A stretch of DNA of 64,000 nucleotides, from contig NZ_JAERRA010000001.1 in the NCBI RefSeq assembly GCF_016735685.1, positions 930,001-994,000 on the forward strand. Direction: 5' to 3'. Position numbers and translations under genes: made by a program. Each line of letters opens with the position of its first letter. Position 1 is the first letter of the stretch. A model generated the notes under the pieces. It was not told the DNA's origin. It did no database searches and saw only the letters and a program-made list of their open reading frames with translations. Source of the stretch: Piscinibacter lacus (GTDB lineage Bacteria; Pseudomonadota; Gammaproteobacteria; Burkholderiales; Burkholderiaceae_C). Below, one piece after another: positions 53,188 through 62,726 of the stretch.

Positions 53188-54813
53188 TCAATGGCGGAAG
53201 TGCCGCAGGCCGGTGAAGACCATGGCCACGCCGCGCTCGTCGGCCGCGGCGATGACCTCTTCGTCGCGCATCGAGCCGCCCGGCTGGATGACGGCGCTCG
53301 CGCCCGCGTCGGCCAGCACATCCAGGCCGTCGCGGAAGGGGAAGAAGGCGTCGCTGGCCACCACCGCGCCCCGCAGGCTCAGGCCGGCATGCTGGGCCTT
53401 GATGCTGGCGATGCGCACGCTGTCGAGCCGGCTCATCTGCCCGGCGCCCACGCCCAGGGTGCGGCCGCCGCTGCAGAAGACGATGGCATTGCTCTTCACG
53501 AACTTGGCCACCTTCCAGGCGAACAGCAGGTCGGCGACCTGGGCCGGCGTCGGCTTGCGCGTGGTGACGAGCTTCAGATCGGCCGCGGCGAGCACCGCGT
53601 TGTCCGCGCTCTGGATCAGCAGGCCCGAGCCGATGCGCTTGACGTCCTGCGCGTTCTGGCCGCGCGCCCAGGGCGTGGCGCCTTCGCGCTGCACGGCATC
53701 GAGCGGGATCTCCAGCACCCGGGTGTTGGCCTTGGCCGCCAGGATCCTCAGCGCCTCGGCGCTGTAGCCCGGGGCGATCAGCACCTCCATGAACTGCTTG
53801 CTGACGGCCTCGGCCGCTGCCGCATCCACCGGCACGTTGAAGGCGATGATGCCGCCGAAGGCCGAGTTCGGGTCGGTCGCGAAGGCGCCGGCATAGGCCT
53901 CGGCCGCCGTGCGACCCAGGGCCACGCCGCAGGGGTTGGCGTGCTTGACGATCACGCAGGCCGGGCCGTCGCTGGCGCCGTCGAAGGCCTTCACCGCTTC
54001 CCAGGCCGCGTCCGCATCGGCGAGGTTGTTGTAGCTCAGCTCCTTGCCCTGATGCTGCTTGGCGCTTACCAGCGAGCCGGGGGCGGGGAAGAGGTCGCGG
54101 TAGAGCGCGGCCTGCTGGTGCGGGTTCTCGCCGTAGCGCAGGTCTTGCAGCTTGACGAAGCGGCCATTGCTCTGCGCGGGGAAGGCGCTGCGGGCCGGCA
54201 CGGCGGCATCGTCGGCCGGCAGCTCGAGGGACGACAGGTAGTCGCTGATCGCTGCGTCGTAGTTGCTGATGCGGTTGAAGGCCGCCACGGCCAGGGCGAA
54301 GCGGGTGGCGCGCTGCACGGCGCCGTGGGCTTGCAGCTCGGCCAGCACGCCGGCGTACTGGGCGGCATCGGTGAGCACGGCCACATCGTTCCAGTTCTTG
54401 GCGGCAGAGCGCACCATGGCCGGGCCGCCGATGTCGATGTTCTCGATCGCATCGCCCAGCGTGCAGCCGGCCTTGGCGACGGTGGCCTCGAAGGGGTAGA
54501 GGTTGACGACCAGCAGGTCGATGGTCGCGATGCCGTGGGTGCTGAGCGCATCGCGGTGCGCGGCCACATCGCGGCGGGCCAGCAGGCCGCCGTGGATCTT
54601 GGGATGCAGGGTCTTGACCCGGCCGTCGAGCATCTCCGGGAAGCCGGTGTGCTCGGCCACTTCGGTCACTGGCAGGCCGGCTTCGGCCAGCAGCTTGGCG
54701 GTGCCGCCGGTCGACAGCAGCTTGATGCCCAGGGCGTGCAGGCCCTGGGCGAGTTCGACGAGGCCGGTCTTGTCGGAGACCGAGAGCAGGGCGCTGAGAT
54801 GCGAGAGCTTCAT
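53188..54813 (-). CDS. purH: Bifunctional AICAR formyltransferase / IMP cyclohydrolase
   Basis: Last two steps of IMP synthesis (541 residues). The N-terminal MGS-like cyclohydrolase domain has [39 protein letters not shown] and NLYPFEATV. The C-terminal transformylase has [14 protein letters not shown], the Lys-His pair in [11 protein letters not shown] and the closing [20 protein letters not shown] (quoted in part). The start follows fis by 5 bases: dusB-fis-purH operon. Confidence 0.97.
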   Translation of the reverse strand: MKLSHLSALLSVSDKTGLVELAQGLHALGIKLLSTGGTAKLLAEAGLPVTEVAEHTGFPEMLDGRVKTLHPKIHGGLLARRDVAAHRDALSTHGIATIDLLVVNLYPFEATVAKAGCTLGDAIENIDIGGPAMVRSAAKNWNDVAVLTDAAQYAGVLAELQAHGAVQRATRFALAVAAFNRISNYDAAISDYLSSLELPADDAAVPARSAFPAQSNGRFVKLQDLRYGENPHQQAALYRDLFPAPGSLVSAKQHQGKELSYNNLADADAAWEAVKAFDGASDGPACVIVKHANPCGVALGRTAAEAYAGAFATDPNSAFGGIIAFNVPVDAAAAEAVSKQFMEVLIAPGYSAEALRILAAKANTRVLEIPLDAVQREGATPWARGQNAQDVKRIGSGLLIQSADNAVLAAADLKLVTTRKPTPAQVADLLFAWKVAKFVKSNAIVFCSGGRTLGVGAGQMSRLDSVRIASIKAQHAGLSLRGAVVASDAFFPFRDGLDVLADAGASAVIQPGGSMRDEEVIAAADERGVAMVFTGLRHFRH

Positions 54814-54818
54814 GGGGT

Positions 54819-55076
54819 TCAGCCGCGCGGGCCGTCTTGCTTGATGAGCTTGTGCTGCGAAAGCTTGCGGCGCAGGGTGTTGCGGTTGATGCCCAGCCAC
54901 TCGGCGGCCCGGGACTGGTTGCCCTCGGCCTGCTGCATGACCACGTCGAGCAGCGGCTTCTCGACCACTTCCATCACCATGTCGTAGACGTTGTGCGGCT
55001 CGGCGCCGCGCAGGTCCTTGAAATAGCCTTCCAGGCTGTCGCGGATGCAGCCTTCGATCGTCTTCTTGTTGCTCAT
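54819..55076 (-). CDS. fis: Fis family DNA-binding protein
   Basis: An 85-residue nucleoid and regulatory protein. The C-terminal helix-turn-helix reads [20 protein letters not shown], the standard Fis/NtrC-type HTH. The N-terminal part ([14 protein letters not shown]) is the dimer and beta-hairpin region. It is shorter than E. coli Fis (98) but usual for betaproteobacteria. It is embedded between dusB (3 bases) and purH (5 bases). Confidence 0.95.
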   Translation of the reverse strand: MSNKKTIEGCIRDSLEGYFKDLRGAEPHNVYDMVMEVVEKPLLDVVMQQAEGNQSRAAEWLGINRNTLRRKLSQHKLIKQDGPRG

Positions 55077-55079
55077 GGC

Positions 55080-56162
55080 TCAGGCCGCGGCGCAGGCGGC
55101 GGCGGGCAGGTCGTCGTGGGGGGCGGCGGTCTCGGCGGGCCGCTTGGGCTCGGCCGCCGGCAGCCGCGGATGCTGCTGCGCGAGGGCCTGGAAGTAGTCC
55201 CGCACGGCGGCTTGCTGGGCCGCGGCGGTGTCGATGCGGTTCATGCGGTCGCGGAAGTCCGCCCCGCCCGGCAGGCCCTGGACGGCCCAGCCGATGTGCT
55301 TGCGCGCGCTGCGCAGGCCGGCGGTCTCGCCGTAGAGGCTGCAATGGTCGACCAGGTGCTCCAGCAGCCAGTCGGCCACTTGCAGCGTGGCCGGCGCCGG
55401 CCGGTGGCGGCCGGTGGCCAGGAAGTGTGCGATGTCGCCGAAGATCCACGGCCGGCCCTGGGCCGCGCGGCCGATCATGATCGCGTCGCAGCCGCTGCGG
55501 GCCAGCACCTCGCGGGCGCGCTCGGGGCTGTCGATGTCGCCATTGGCCACCACCGGGATGGACAGCGCGCGCTTGATGGCGGCCACGGTGTCGTGCTCGG
55601 CTTCGCCGCCGTAGCCCTGCTCGCGGGTGCGGCCGTGCACGGTGACCATGGCAATGCCGGCGGCCTCGGCCTTGCGGGCGATCGTCAGCGCATTGCGGCC
55701 GCTCGCGCTCCAGCCGGTGCGCATCTTCAGCGTGACCGGCACGCCGTGGGGCCGGGCGGCCTCGACCGTGGCCTCGACGATGCGCAGGGCCAGATCCTCG
55801 TCCTGCATCAGGGCCGAGCCCGCCCAGACCTTGCAGACCTTCTTGGCCGGGCAGCCCATGTTGATGTCGATGACCTGGGCGCCGCGGGCGATGTTGTAGC
55901 GCGCGGCTTCGGCCATCTCGGCCGGGTCGGTGCCGGCGATCTGCACGGCGATCGGCGCGCTCTCGCCCTCGTGGTTGGCCCGGCGCGAGGTCTTCAGGCT
56001 GTCCCACAGCTCGCGGCGCGAGGTGACCATCTCGCTGACCGCATAGCCCGCGCCAAGCCGCTTGCACAGCATGCGAAAGGGCCGGTCCGTCACCCCCGCC
56101 ATGGGGGCGACGAAGAGGCGGTTGGGCACCGTGATCGGGCCGAGGGCGAGGGGAGCGGTCAC
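55080..56162 (-). CDS. dusB: tRNA-dihydrouridine synthase B
   Basis: FMN-dependent reductase (360 residues) that makes dihydrouridine in tRNA. It has [18 protein letters not shown], the catalytic Cys in [30 protein letters not shown] and [13 protein letters not shown]. The start is a GTG at 56162 giving [16 protein letters not shown], preceded by a probable TATACT -10. The C-terminal 30 residues are Ala/Pro-rich. It heads the dusB-fis-purH operon. Confidence 0.95.
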   Translation of the reverse strand: MTAPLALGPITVPNRLFVAPMAGVTDRPFRMLCKRLGAGYAVSEMVTSRRELWDSLKTSRRANHEGESAPIAVQIAGTDPAEMAEAARYNIARGAQVIDINMGCPAKKVCKVWAGSALMQDEDLALRIVEATVEAARPHGVPVTLKMRTGWSASGRNALTIARKAEAAGIAMVTVHGRTREQGYGGEAEHDTVAAIKRALSIPVVANGDIDSPERAREVLARSGCDAIMIGRAAQGRPWIFGDIAHFLATGRHRPAPATLQVADWLLEHLVDHCSLYGETAGLRSARKHIGWAVQGLPGGADFRDRMNRIDTAAAQQAAVRDYFQALAQQHPRLPAAEPKRPAETAAPHDDLPAAACAAA

Positions 56163-56187
56163 GGGGGCCTGCTGAAAAAGGAGGCAG

Positions 56188-56193
56188 AGTATA
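56188..56193 (-). promoter_or_regulatory. Probable -10 of the dusB operon
   Basis: On the minus strand TATACT, preceded by GGC, ends 25 bases before the dusB GTG. No convincing -35 at 17 bp is seen. Confidence 0.5.
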
Positions 56194-56263
56194 GCCAGGG
56201 GTTTTTGCCGATCCGGGGTCGGGAAGGGCTGGGCCGCGGTACCGCTCCGGCACACTGCGCGGC

Positions 56264-56821
56264 ATGGATCTGCCCCCCCTGGCCCTGCTGCCCAGCGACC
56301 CGATGGGCTACCTGGCCGGGCTCTCGCAGGCCCTGCAAGCCCTGGCCGCCGGGCCTTCGGCGGCGGCGCCGCTGCTGCTGGGCCTGGGCTTGCTGGCCCT
56401 GCTGTCGGCCACCCTGCTGCCGGGTGGCTCCGAGCTGGCCCTGCTGGCCCTGGTGCAGTTGCGGCCCGAGCTGCTGCTGCCGGCCTTCCTGGCCGCCAGC
56501 CTGGGCAACACCGCGGGCGGCGCCATCTCCTGGGCCATGGGCCGTGGCCTGGCGCGGCTGCTGCGCCCCGGGGGCGCGGGCGCGCCGGCCCCGCCCGGGT
56601 CGGCCGAGTCCACCGAATCCCCCGCCCGCCGGCGTGCACGCGCGCTGCTGGCCCGGCATGGCGCCAAGGCCTGCGTGCTGAGCTGGCTGCCGCTGGTCGG
56701 CGACCCGCTCTGCGTGCTTGCCGGCGCGCTGCGCCTGCCCGCCGGGCCCTGCCTGGCCTGGATGGCCCTGGGCAAGGCCGGCCGCTATGCGCTGCTGCTG
56801 GCGCTGGCGCCCGGCGCCTGA
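56264..56821 (+). CDS. YqaA-like membrane protein (VTT/SNARE-associated family)
   Basis: A 185-residue inner-membrane protein with about four hydrophobic segments. [18 protein letters not shown] and [19 protein letters not shown], then [20 protein letters not shown] and [10 protein letters not shown], match YqaA-type members of the DedA-related VTT family. A hydrophilic Pro/Ser-rich loop at about 103-125 is not conserved. The role is unknown; DedA relatives act in lipid-carrier flipping. It diverges from dusB. Confidence 0.82.
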   Translation: MDLPPLALLPSDPMGYLAGLSQALQALAAGPSAAAPLLLGLGLLALLSATLLPGGSELALLALVQLRPELLLPAFLAASLGNTAGGAISWAMGRGLARLLRPGGAGAPAPPGSAESTESPARRRARALLARHGAKACVLSWLPLVGDPLCVLAGALRLPAGPCLAWMALGKAGRYALLLALAPGA

Positions 56822-56862
56822 AGCGGGCCGCCGGCCGTCACGGCCGCGCCCCGGGGCAACCC

Positions 56863-56868
56863 TAGAAT
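56863..56868 (+). promoter_or_regulatory. Probable -10 of the argB operon
   Basis: TAGAAT in CCCTAGAATTTG, 33 bases before the argB ATG, the same spacing as at cyaY. Confidence 0.5.
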
Positions 56869-56901
56869 TTGCGTCCCTTTCTTCACCGGCCGACCCCCGC
56901 C

Positions 56902-57807
56902 ATGAGCAGCACCCCGACCCCCGAGCTGGCCGCCATCGCCCCGCGCGACAAGGCCGAGATCCTGGCCCAGGCCCTGCCCTACATCCGCAAGTTCCACGGC
57001 AAGACCATCGTCATCAAGTACGGCGGCAATGCCATGACCGATCCGGCCCTGCAGGCCGACTTCGCCGAGGACGTGGTGCTGCTCAAGCTGGTCGGCATGA
57101 AGCCCATCGTCGTGCACGGCGGCGGGCCGCAGATCGACGAGGCCCTGGCCAAGATCGGCAAGAAGGGCAGCTTCATCCAGGGCATGCGGGTGACCGACGA
57201 GGAGACGATGGAAGTCGTCGAATGGGTGCTCGGCGGCGAGGTGCAGCAGGACATCGTCGGCCTCATCAATGCGGCCGGCGGCAAGGCCGTGGGCCTGACC
57301 GGCCGCGACGGCGCGATGATCCGCGCCCGCAAGCTGAAGATGCTCGACAAGGACGACCCGAGCAAGGAGCACGACATCGGCCAGGTCGGCGAGATCGAGT
57401 CCATCGACCCGAGCGTGGTGCAGGCCCTGCAGGACGACCAGTTCATTCCGGTCATCAGCCCGATCGGCTTCGGCGAGCGCAACGAGAGCTACAACATCAA
57501 TGCCGATCTGGTCGCCAGCAAGCTTGCCACCGTGCTGCGCGCCGAGAAGCTGATGCTGCTGACCAACACCACCGGCGTGCTCGACAAGGCCGGCAAGCTG
57601 CTGACCAATCTGTCGGCCCGGCAGATCGACGAGCTTTTCGCCGACGGCACCATCAGCGGCGGCATGCTGCCCAAGATCGCAGGCGCGCTGGATGCCGCCA
57701 AGAGCGGCGTCAATGCCGTGCACATCATCGACGGCCGGGTGCCGCATGTGATGCTGCTGGAGGTGCTGACCGATGGCGCCTTCGGCACCATGATCCGCTC
57801 GCATTGA
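56902..57807 (+). CDS. argB: Acetylglutamate kinase
   Basis: Second step of arginine synthesis (301 residues). It has [10 protein letters not shown] (ATP phosphate-binding Lys and Gly), [15 protein letters not shown], the [13 protein letters not shown] block that binds N-acetylglutamate, and [13 protein letters not shown]. The N-terminal helix (about residues 8-30) resembles that of arginine-sensitive hexameric enzymes. The ATG at 56902 is preferred; an earlier one at 56869 would start at the -10. The stop overlaps the next gene. Confidence 0.97.
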   Translation: MSSTPTPELAAIAPRDKAEILAQALPYIRKFHGKTIVIKYGGNAMTDPALQADFAEDVVLLKLVGMKPIVVHGGGPQIDEALAKIGKKGSFIQGMRVTDEETMEVVEWVLGGEVQQDIVGLINAAGGKAVGLTGRDGAMIRARKLKMLDKDDPSKEHDIGQVGEIESIDPSVVQALQDDQFIPVISPIGFGERNESYNINADLVASKLATVLRAEKLMLLTNTTGVLDKAGKLLTNLSARQIDELFADGTISGGMLPKIAGALDAAKSGVNAVHIIDGRVPHVMLLEVLTDGAFGTMIRSH

Positions 57808-58643
57808 GCTACCGCGCCGCCCGGGCGGGTGGGCGTGCCCGGGCGGCGGCGCCCGGCACGTCGCCGGCCTACGGCGCGCCGCCGGTCGAGCCGACCGCCT
57901 GGCCGCGCCGGCCGGTGTGGTTCTTCGACCTCGACGACACCCTGCACGACGCGACGCTCGCGGCCTTCGGCCCGCTGAATGGCGCGATGACGGACTACCT
58001 CCAGGCCAGCCTGGGCCTGGACCGCGCCGCCGCCGACGCGCGCCGCCGGGCCTACTGGCAGCGCCACGGCGCCACCCTGCTCGGCCTGATCCGCCACCAC
58101 GGCACCGACCCGCATCACTTCCTGGCCGAGACCCACCGCCTGCCCGGCCTGGAGGCCCGGCTGCGCCGGCCGCGCAGCGATGCGCAGGCCCTGGCGCGGC
58201 TGCCGGGCCGCAAGTTCATCCTGACCAACGGGCCGGCGGCCTATGCCGCGCGGGTGCTCGGCAGCCTGGGCTGGCGCGGCTTCGAGGCGGTGATCGCGAT
58301 CGAGGCCATGCGCGTTTTCGGCCAGTGGCGCCCCAAGCCCGACGCCCGCATGCTGCGCCACCTGCTGGCGCGGCTGAAGCTGCCCGCGCATCGCGCCGTG
58401 CTGGTCGACGACACGCCGGGCCACCTTCGCGCCGCGCGCCGCGAAGGCTGGCGCACGGTCTGGATGCAGGGCTACCACCGCCCGCAGTCGCCACGCCTGA
58501 AGCGCCTGCGGGCGGGGCCACCCACCGTGCCGGCGGGCTCGCCACCCCCCACGGCCTGGCAGCGCCCGGGCCGAAGGCCAGCCCATGTGTGTGCCAGAAT
58601 TTCAGGCCTCAACCGCTTGCGTGCACTCACTTTCCATGGCTGA
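57804..58643 (+). CDS. HAD-family pyrimidine 5'-nucleotidase
   Basis: A HAD phosphatase with the Asp nucleophile motif [12 protein letters not shown], motif II KFILTNG, the conserved Lys in RPKPDARML and motif [15 protein letters not shown]. It belongs to the Sdt1-like group annotated as pyrimidine 5'-nucleotidase. The first 35 residues and last 45 are Pro/Ala/Arg-rich and not conserved. The only upstream start is a TTG at 57804 overlapping the argB stop (TTGA); a GTG at 57915 would begin right at the first core strand. Its stop overlaps slmA by 8 bases. Confidence 0.88.
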   Translation: MSYRAARAGGRARAAAPGTSPAYGAPPVEPTAWPRRPVWFFDLDDTLHDATLAAFGPLNGAMTDYLQASLGLDRAAADARRRAYWQRHGATLLGLIRHHGTDPHHFLAETHRLPGLEARLRRPRSDAQALARLPGRKFILTNGPAAYAARVLGSLGWRGFEAVIAIEAMRVFGQWRPKPDARMLRHLLARLKLPAHRAVLVDDTPGHLRAARREGWRTVWMQGYHRPQSPRLKRLRAGPPTVPAGSPPPTAWQRPGRRPAHVCARISGLNRLRALTFHG

Positions 58644-59292
58644 TACCCCCGACCTTCCGCCGGCCGACAGCGGGGCTTCGCCCGTGCCTGCCGACGCACC
58701 GGCGTCGGGGCGCAAGCGGCCCAAGCCGGGCGAGCGGCGCATCCAGATCCTGCAGGCCCTGGCCGCCATGCTGCAGGAGCCGGGCGCCGAGCGCGTGACC
58801 ACCGCCGCGCTGGCGGCCCGGCTCGGCCTGAGCGAGGCGGCGCTCTACCGCCACTTCGCGAGCAAGGCCCAGATGTACGAGGGCCTGATCGAGTTCATCG
58901 AGTCCAGCCTCTTCGGCCTGGTCCAGCAGATTGCCGACCGCGAGCCCGACGGCACGCGGGCCGCCGCGCGCATGGTGGCCGTGCTGCTGCAATTCGGCGA
59001 GCGCAACCCGGGCATGGTGCGGGTGATGGTCGGCGATGCCCTGGTCACCGAGCATGCGCGGCTGATCGCACGCATGAACCAGTTCTTCGACCGCCTCGAA
59101 TCGCAGTGCCGCCAGGTGCTGCGCGCGGCGGCCGAGGCCGCCGGCTCGCCGACGCCGACGGTCGATGCGCAGTTGCGCGCCGCGGCGCTGATCGCCCTGG
59201 CCCAGGGCCGCTTGCAGCGCTATGCACGCAGCGACTTCCGCCGCCTGCCGACCGAACAGCTCGACGCCACGCTGGCCCTGATCGCTCGCTGA
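58636..59292 (+). CDS. slmA: Nucleoid occlusion factor SlmA (TetR family)
   Basis: A 218-residue TetR-fold DNA-binding protein that blocks FtsZ assembly over the nucleoid. After a disordered Pro/Ala-rich N-terminus of about 35 residues comes RRIQILQALAAML, the HTH TTAALAARLGLSEAALYRHF, then ASKAQMYEGLIEFIE, characteristic of SlmA. The argB-nucleotidase-slmA order is conserved in related bacteria. The ATG at 58636 is chosen over 58585 by homology. Confidence 0.93.
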   Translation: MADTPDLPPADSGASPVPADAPASGRKRPKPGERRIQILQALAAMLQEPGAERVTTAALAARLGLSEAALYRHFASKAQMYEGLIEFIESSLFGLVQQIADREPDGTRAAARMVAVLLQFGERNPGMVRVMVGDALVTEHARLIARMNQFFDRLESQCRQVLRAAAEAAGSPTPTVDAQLRAAALIALAQGRLQRYARSDFRRLPTEQLDATLALIAR

Positions 59293-59305
59293 GCCCGGGG
59301 CGACG

Positions 59306-59962
59306 ATGGAACTGGCCTGGGGCGGCGAGACCCTGCTGCTGCGCGCCGACCGCAGCATCTGGCTGCCCGGGCACGCCACCCTGCTGATCGCCGACCTGCA
59401 TGTCGGCAAGGGCCAGAGCTTCCGCCGCCTGGGCGTGCCGGTGCCGCAGGGCAGCAGCGCCGAATCGCTCGATCGCCTGAGTGCCGCGCTGGCCGAGACC
59501 GGCGCCCGCGCGCTGATCGTGCTGGGCGACCTGCTGCATGCTGCCGCCGCCCGCGACGGCCCGGCCGGTGCGGCGCTGGCGGCCTGGCGGGCCGCGCATC
59601 CGGGCCTGGCCCTCACCCTGGTGCGCGGCAACCACGACGACCGCGCCGGCGATCCGCCGGCCGCCCTGGGCTTTGCCGTGGTCGACGAGCCTTGGCCGCT
59701 CGGCGGCCTGGCCCTGGCCCACCACCCCCGGCCGCAGCCCGGCCGGGCGGTGCTGGCCGGCCACATCCATCCCGGCCTGCGGCTGCGGGCGGCCGGCGAA
59801 TCCTTGCGCCTGCCCTGCTTCCACTTCGACGCGCGCCGCCAGGTCGGCCTGCTGCCGGCCTTCGGCGCCTTCACCGGTTTGCATCCCATCCAGCCGCGGC
59901 CGGGCGACCAGACCGTGCTGATCGCCGGCTCGGCGCTGCGCCGCTGGCCGCCCGGCGGCTGA
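59306..59962 (+). CDS. pdeM: Ligase-associated DNA damage response metallophosphoesterase PdeM-like
   Basis: A calcineurin-type phosphoesterase (218 residues). Metal-binding motifs are IADLHVGKG, VLGDLLHAA, RGNHDD, LAHHPRP and AGHIHPG. It matches the group annotated as ligase-associated DNA damage response endonuclease PdeM. No DNA ligase or helicase partner gene is adjacent here, so its role in repair is inferred from family only. Confidence 0.87.
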   Translation: MELAWGGETLLLRADRSIWLPGHATLLIADLHVGKGQSFRRLGVPVPQGSSAESLDRLSAALAETGARALIVLGDLLHAAAARDGPAGAALAAWRAAHPGLALTLVRGNHDDRAGDPPAALGFAVVDEPWPLGGLALAHHPRPQPGRAVLAGHIHPGLRLRAAGESLRLPCFHFDARRQVGLLPAFGAFTGLHPIQPRPGDQTVLIAGSALRRWPPGG

Positions 59963-60045
59963 GTCGCCCGTGCCTGCGGTCGGGGCCGTCGACAGGCTCC
60001 TGCCACGGTCGGCCCGGCGACCGTGGCCGGGGGGAGGGCGCTGGC

Positions 60046-60051
60046 TACACT
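60046..60051 (+). promoter_or_regulatory. Probable -10 of the DUF815-mutT pair
   Basis: TACACT in GGCTACACTG, 40 bases before the ATG at 60092, in a 129-base gap after pdeM. Matches the TACACT before aroB. Confidence 0.45.
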
Positions 60052-60091
60052 GCCGCGCTCCCGGGGAAGCCCCTGTCTGCACGAGCTGCCG

Positions 60092-60958
60092 ATGTCCGAT
60101 CTGAATGCCCTGATGGCCCGCGCCGAGGCCCTGCTGGCCCGGCTGGAAGGCCTGCTGCCGCCGCAGTTGCAGGCGCCGGACTGGTCGGCCGCCCATGCCT
60201 TCCGCTACCGCCGCCGGCGCGGCGCGGCCGTGCTGGAGCCGGTGCGCCATGCGGCCACCATCCAGCTCGACGCGCTTCAGGAAATCGATGCGCAGAAGGA
60301 GCGCCTGGTGCGCAATCTCGCGCAGTTCGTCGCCGGCCGCGGCGCGAACAATGTGCTGCTCAGCGGCGCGCGTGGCACCGGCAAGAGCTCGCTGGTCAAG
60401 GCCGCGCTGAACGCCTTCGCGCCGCAGGGCCTGCGGCTGATCGAGGTCGACAAGGCCGATCTCGTCGACCTGCCCGATCTGGTCGACCTGGTGGCCGAGC
60501 GCTCCGAGCGCTTCATCCTGTTCTGCGACGACCTCAGCTTCGACGAGGGCGAGTCGGGCTACAAGGTGCTCAAGTCGGTGCTCGACGGTTCGATCAGCCA
60601 GCTCAGCGACAACCTGCTGATCGTCGCCACCAGCAACCGCCGCCACCTGCTGCCCGAGCAGATGCGCGACAACCTGGCGGCCCGTCACGATGCGAACGGC
60701 GAGCTGCATCCCGGCGAGGCCATCGAGGAAAAGGTCTCGCTGTCCGAGCGCTTCGGTCTCTGGATCAGCTTCTACCCCTTCAGCCAGGACGAGTACCTGG
60801 CCGTGGTCGCGCAGTGGCTGGCGCATTTCGGCCTGGATGCGGCGGCCATCGAGGCGGCCCGCGGCGAGGCCCTGGTCTGGGCGCTGGAGCGCGGCTCGCG
60901 CTCGGGCCGCGTGGCCTGGCAATTCGCCCGCGACCATGTCGGGCGGATCCAGCCATGA
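60092..60958 (+). CDS. DUF815 family AAA-type ATPase
   Basis: A 288-residue P-loop protein. It has LLSGARGTGKSSLVKA (Walker A), RFILFCDDLSFDEGE (Walker B), LIVATSNRRHLLPE (sensor 1) and the conserved SLSERFGLWISFYPFSQDEYL, read as the DUF815 signature region. The biochemical role is unknown. It overlaps the Nudix gene by ATGA, a pairing common in betaproteobacteria. Confidence 0.92.
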   Translation: MSDLNALMARAEALLARLEGLLPPQLQAPDWSAAHAFRYRRRRGAAVLEPVRHAATIQLDALQEIDAQKERLVRNLAQFVAGRGANNVLLSGARGTGKSSLVKAALNAFAPQGLRLIEVDKADLVDLPDLVDLVAERSERFILFCDDLSFDEGESGYKVLKSVLDGSISQLSDNLLIVATSNRRHLLPEQMRDNLAARHDANGELHPGEAIEEKVSLSERFGLWISFYPFSQDEYLAVVAQWLAHFGLDAAAIEAARGEALVWALERGSRSGRVAWQFARDHVGRIQP

Positions 60959-61377
60959 GCGCGACCGAGGCGACGGACCGGGTGCCGGTCGATGTGGCGG
61001 TCGGTGTGCTCTTCGATGCGCAGGGGCGCTTCCTGCTGTGCTCGCGGCCGGAGGGCAAGGTCTACGCCGGCCACTGGGAATTCCCGGGCGGCAAGCTGGA
61101 AGCCGGCGAGACCGTGGAGCAGGCCCTGCGCCGCGAGCTGATCGAGGAGATCGGCATCACCATCGGTCCGGCCCAGCCCTGGCGGGTGCATGTGATGGAC
61201 TATCCGCATGCCCGGGTGCGGTTGCACTTTTGCAAGGTGCGCGCCTGGACGGGTGGCTTCGAGATGCGCGAGGGCCAGCAGATGGCCTGGTCGCGCTTGC
61301 CGGTGGAGGTGGCGCCGGTGCTGCCGGGCACCCTGCCGGTGCTGGACTGGCTGGCCGAGGAAGCGGCGGGCGACTGA
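60955..61377 (+). CDS. mutT: MutT-type Nudix hydrolase (8-oxo-dGTP diphosphatase)
   Basis: A 140-residue Nudix protein with the complete box GGKLEAGETVEQALRREL-IEEIG (positions about 38-60), preceded by the nucleotide-binding VAVGVLFDAQGRFLLCSRPEG and WEFPGGK. It removes oxidised guanine nucleotides from the pool in MutT proteins. Its stop is followed after one base by a perfect hairpin. Confidence 0.92.
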   Translation: MSATEATDRVPVDVAVGVLFDAQGRFLLCSRPEGKVYAGHWEFPGGKLEAGETVEQALRRELIEEIGITIGPAQPWRVHVMDYPHARVRLHFCKVRAWTGGFEMREGQQMAWSRLPVEVAPVLPGTLPVLDWLAEEAAGD

Positions 61378-61378
61378 A

Positions 61379-61396
61379 CCGGGCTTCCAGGCCCGG
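61379..61396. terminator. Hairpin between convergent mutT and a small ORF
   Basis: CCGGGC (61379-61384) pairs perfectly with GCCCGG (61391-61396) around the loop TTCCAG. No T tract follows. Confidence 0.45.
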
Positions 61397-61398
61397 AT

Positions 61399-61632
61399 TC
61401 AGCGCGGGCTGAGCACCGCGTCGTTGGCCGCTAGCGTGCCGACGGCCACCGTGGCCTGGCTCGAAAAAGTCCGACCGGTTGCAGAGTTTGCGGCCGGTGT
61501 GGCCGGGTAGCGACCCAAGGGCTCCGCCTCGCTCAGGCCTTGGGCTTGAGACCAGACGTCCGCCGTCACGGCATGCCGGTCCGCGGCCCAGGACTCAGGC
61601 AGATGGTGGGGGGTGCAGAAGCGAAACTTCAT
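61399..61632 (-). CDS. Small hypothetical protein
   Basis: A 77-residue ORF starting MKFRFCTPHHLPESWAADRH. Third codon positions are mostly G/C, as in real genes here, and TGAGG stands 5 bases before the ATG. It has no membrane segment or motif I recognise; the C-terminal half is Ala/Thr/Ser-rich. It lies downstream of yacG in the same direction. A perfect inverted repeat covers its start. It may be real or chance. Confidence 0.45.
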   Translation of the reverse strand: MKFRFCTPHHLPESWAADRHAVTADVWSQAQGLSEAEPLGRYPATPAANSATGRTFSSQATVAVGTLAANDAVLSPR

Positions 61633-61658
61633 GACAACCTCAGGCAAGGTGGTTGTCA
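61632..61658. promoter_or_regulatory. Inverted repeat over the start of the small ORF
   Basis: TGACAACC (61632-61639) and GGTTGTCA (61651-61658) form a perfect 8-bp inverted repeat with an 11-base spacer that contains the SD of the ORF. It could be an operator or an SD-hiding hairpin. Confidence 0.5.
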
Positions 61659-61684
61659 GCAGTGTGCATCCGTTTTGGGGGTTT

Positions 61685-61912
61685 TTACATATCGCGCGCG
61701 GCCCCCTGTCGGGGGTTCGCCGAGGATTCCTCCACGCCCGGGTCGAGTGGCTCGCTGGGCACGCGGTAATCGGCACTGGCCCAGGCGCCCAGGTCGATCT
61801 CCCGACAGGCTTCGCTGCAGAAGGGGCGCCAGGGGTTCTCGGGGGCGAAGAGGCTGGGCCGCCGGCAGGTGGGGCAGGGCAGCCGGGGTGCCGGGCGGGG
61901 CGAGGTGCTCAT
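61685..61912 (-). CDS. yacG: DNA gyrase inhibitor YacG
   Basis: A 75-residue zinc protein that in E. coli binds GyrB and inhibits gyrase. The four Cys ligands are in [10 protein letters not shown] and [17 protein letters not shown], a near-perfect YacG signature. The C-terminal tail after YRVPSEP is disordered. The ATG overlaps the zapD stop (ATGA). Confidence 0.94.
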   Translation of the reverse strand: MSTSPRPAPRLPCPTCRRPSLFAPENPWRPFCSEACREIDLGAWASADYRVPSEPLDPGVEESSANPRQGAARDM

Positions 61913-62685
61913 CCGCACAAGCTCAGTTCGAAGCTGGTGTCTTCCTGGGCGGGCCGGAGCCGGCCCTCGGCATCCTGGCGCATCAGGCGCACGGAGACGA
62001 GCAGGCGGTGGCCGCTGATCTCCGGCACCAGATCCAGCTCGCGCGGCAGGCGCAGGCGCAGCAGGTGGAAGCTCCGGTTCTGCGGCAGGCTCTGCTGGAA
62101 GAGCCCGCCGGGTGCGGCCACCATCTGCGGGTGGCCCGCCTCGCGTATCAGGCGCAGGGCCAGGGTCAGGGCGTCGACCCAGGGCTCGAGCGGTCGGGTC
62201 CAGTGTTGCAGGTCCTGCTGGCGACGCGTTGCCGGACCTTGCTGCCAGGCGTAGTAGGCCGGCAGGTCGAAGCTGCAAGTGCCGCCGGGGATGGTGATGC
62301 GGCTGCGGATGCTCATCAGCCAGTCGTTCCCGCTCAGCCCCTGGCCGGCCTTGCCGACGGTCTGCTGCAGGGCGGCATGGCAGCCGTCGATGCGCTGGAT
62401 GAAGGCTTCGAGCCGGCCCTCGGCGATGGCCGGGTTGCCGCGGAACTGCGCGAGCTGGGCGCGATGGCGGTCCAGCTCGCGCAGCAGGTCGGTCTTCAGG
62501 TCGGCCCGGGCGGCGACGTCGACGATCTCAAACAGCGCCGCCAGGGCGTGATGATGGTCGAGCGCCTCCTCGCGCGCGATCAGCGTGGCGAGCCGGCCAC
62601 AGAGGTGCTCCAGCCGCAGCAGGGTGCGGGTGCTCTCGTTGAACGGGTATTCGTACAGGATCAAGGCCGGCCACTCCGCGGACAT
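61909..62685 (-). CDS. zapD: Cell division protein ZapD
   Basis: A 258-residue FtsZ-bundling protein of the divisome. [21 protein letters not shown] at the start, [22 protein letters not shown], and [16 protein letters not shown] with RRQQDLQHW match the family. The upstream part of the open frame is discarded. It starts 32 bases after coaE; AACAAT in between may be a -10. Confidence 0.95.
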   Translation of the reverse strand: MSAEWPALILYEYPFNESTRTLLRLEHLCGRLATLIAREEALDHHHALAALFEIVDVAARADLKTDLLRELDRHRAQLAQFRGNPAIAEGRLEAFIQRIDGCHAALQQTVGKAGQGLSGNDWLMSIRSRITIPGGTCSFDLPAYYAWQQGPATRRQQDLQHWTRPLEPWVDALTLALRLIREAGHPQMVAAPGGLFQQSLPQNRSFHLLRLRLPRELDLVPEISGHRLLVSVRLMRQDAEGRLRPAQEDTSFELSLCG

Positions 62686-62710
62686 GCGGCAGCGGATTGT
62701 TCCACAGCGA

Positions 62711-62726
62711 CCCGGGTTCACCCGGG
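62711..62726. terminator. Short hairpin at the coaE stop codon
   Basis: CCCGGG (62711-62716) and CCCGGG (62721-62726) pair over 6 bp around a four-base loop containing the coaE stop codon. It precedes zapD in the same operon, so it may stabilise the upstream mRNA rather than end it. Confidence 0.4.

Noticed and set aside
61613..62254. Plus-strand 213-codon frame opposite yacG and part of zapD
   Set aside because: Antisense to two recognised genes, Arg/Ser/Trp-rich, no family resemblance.
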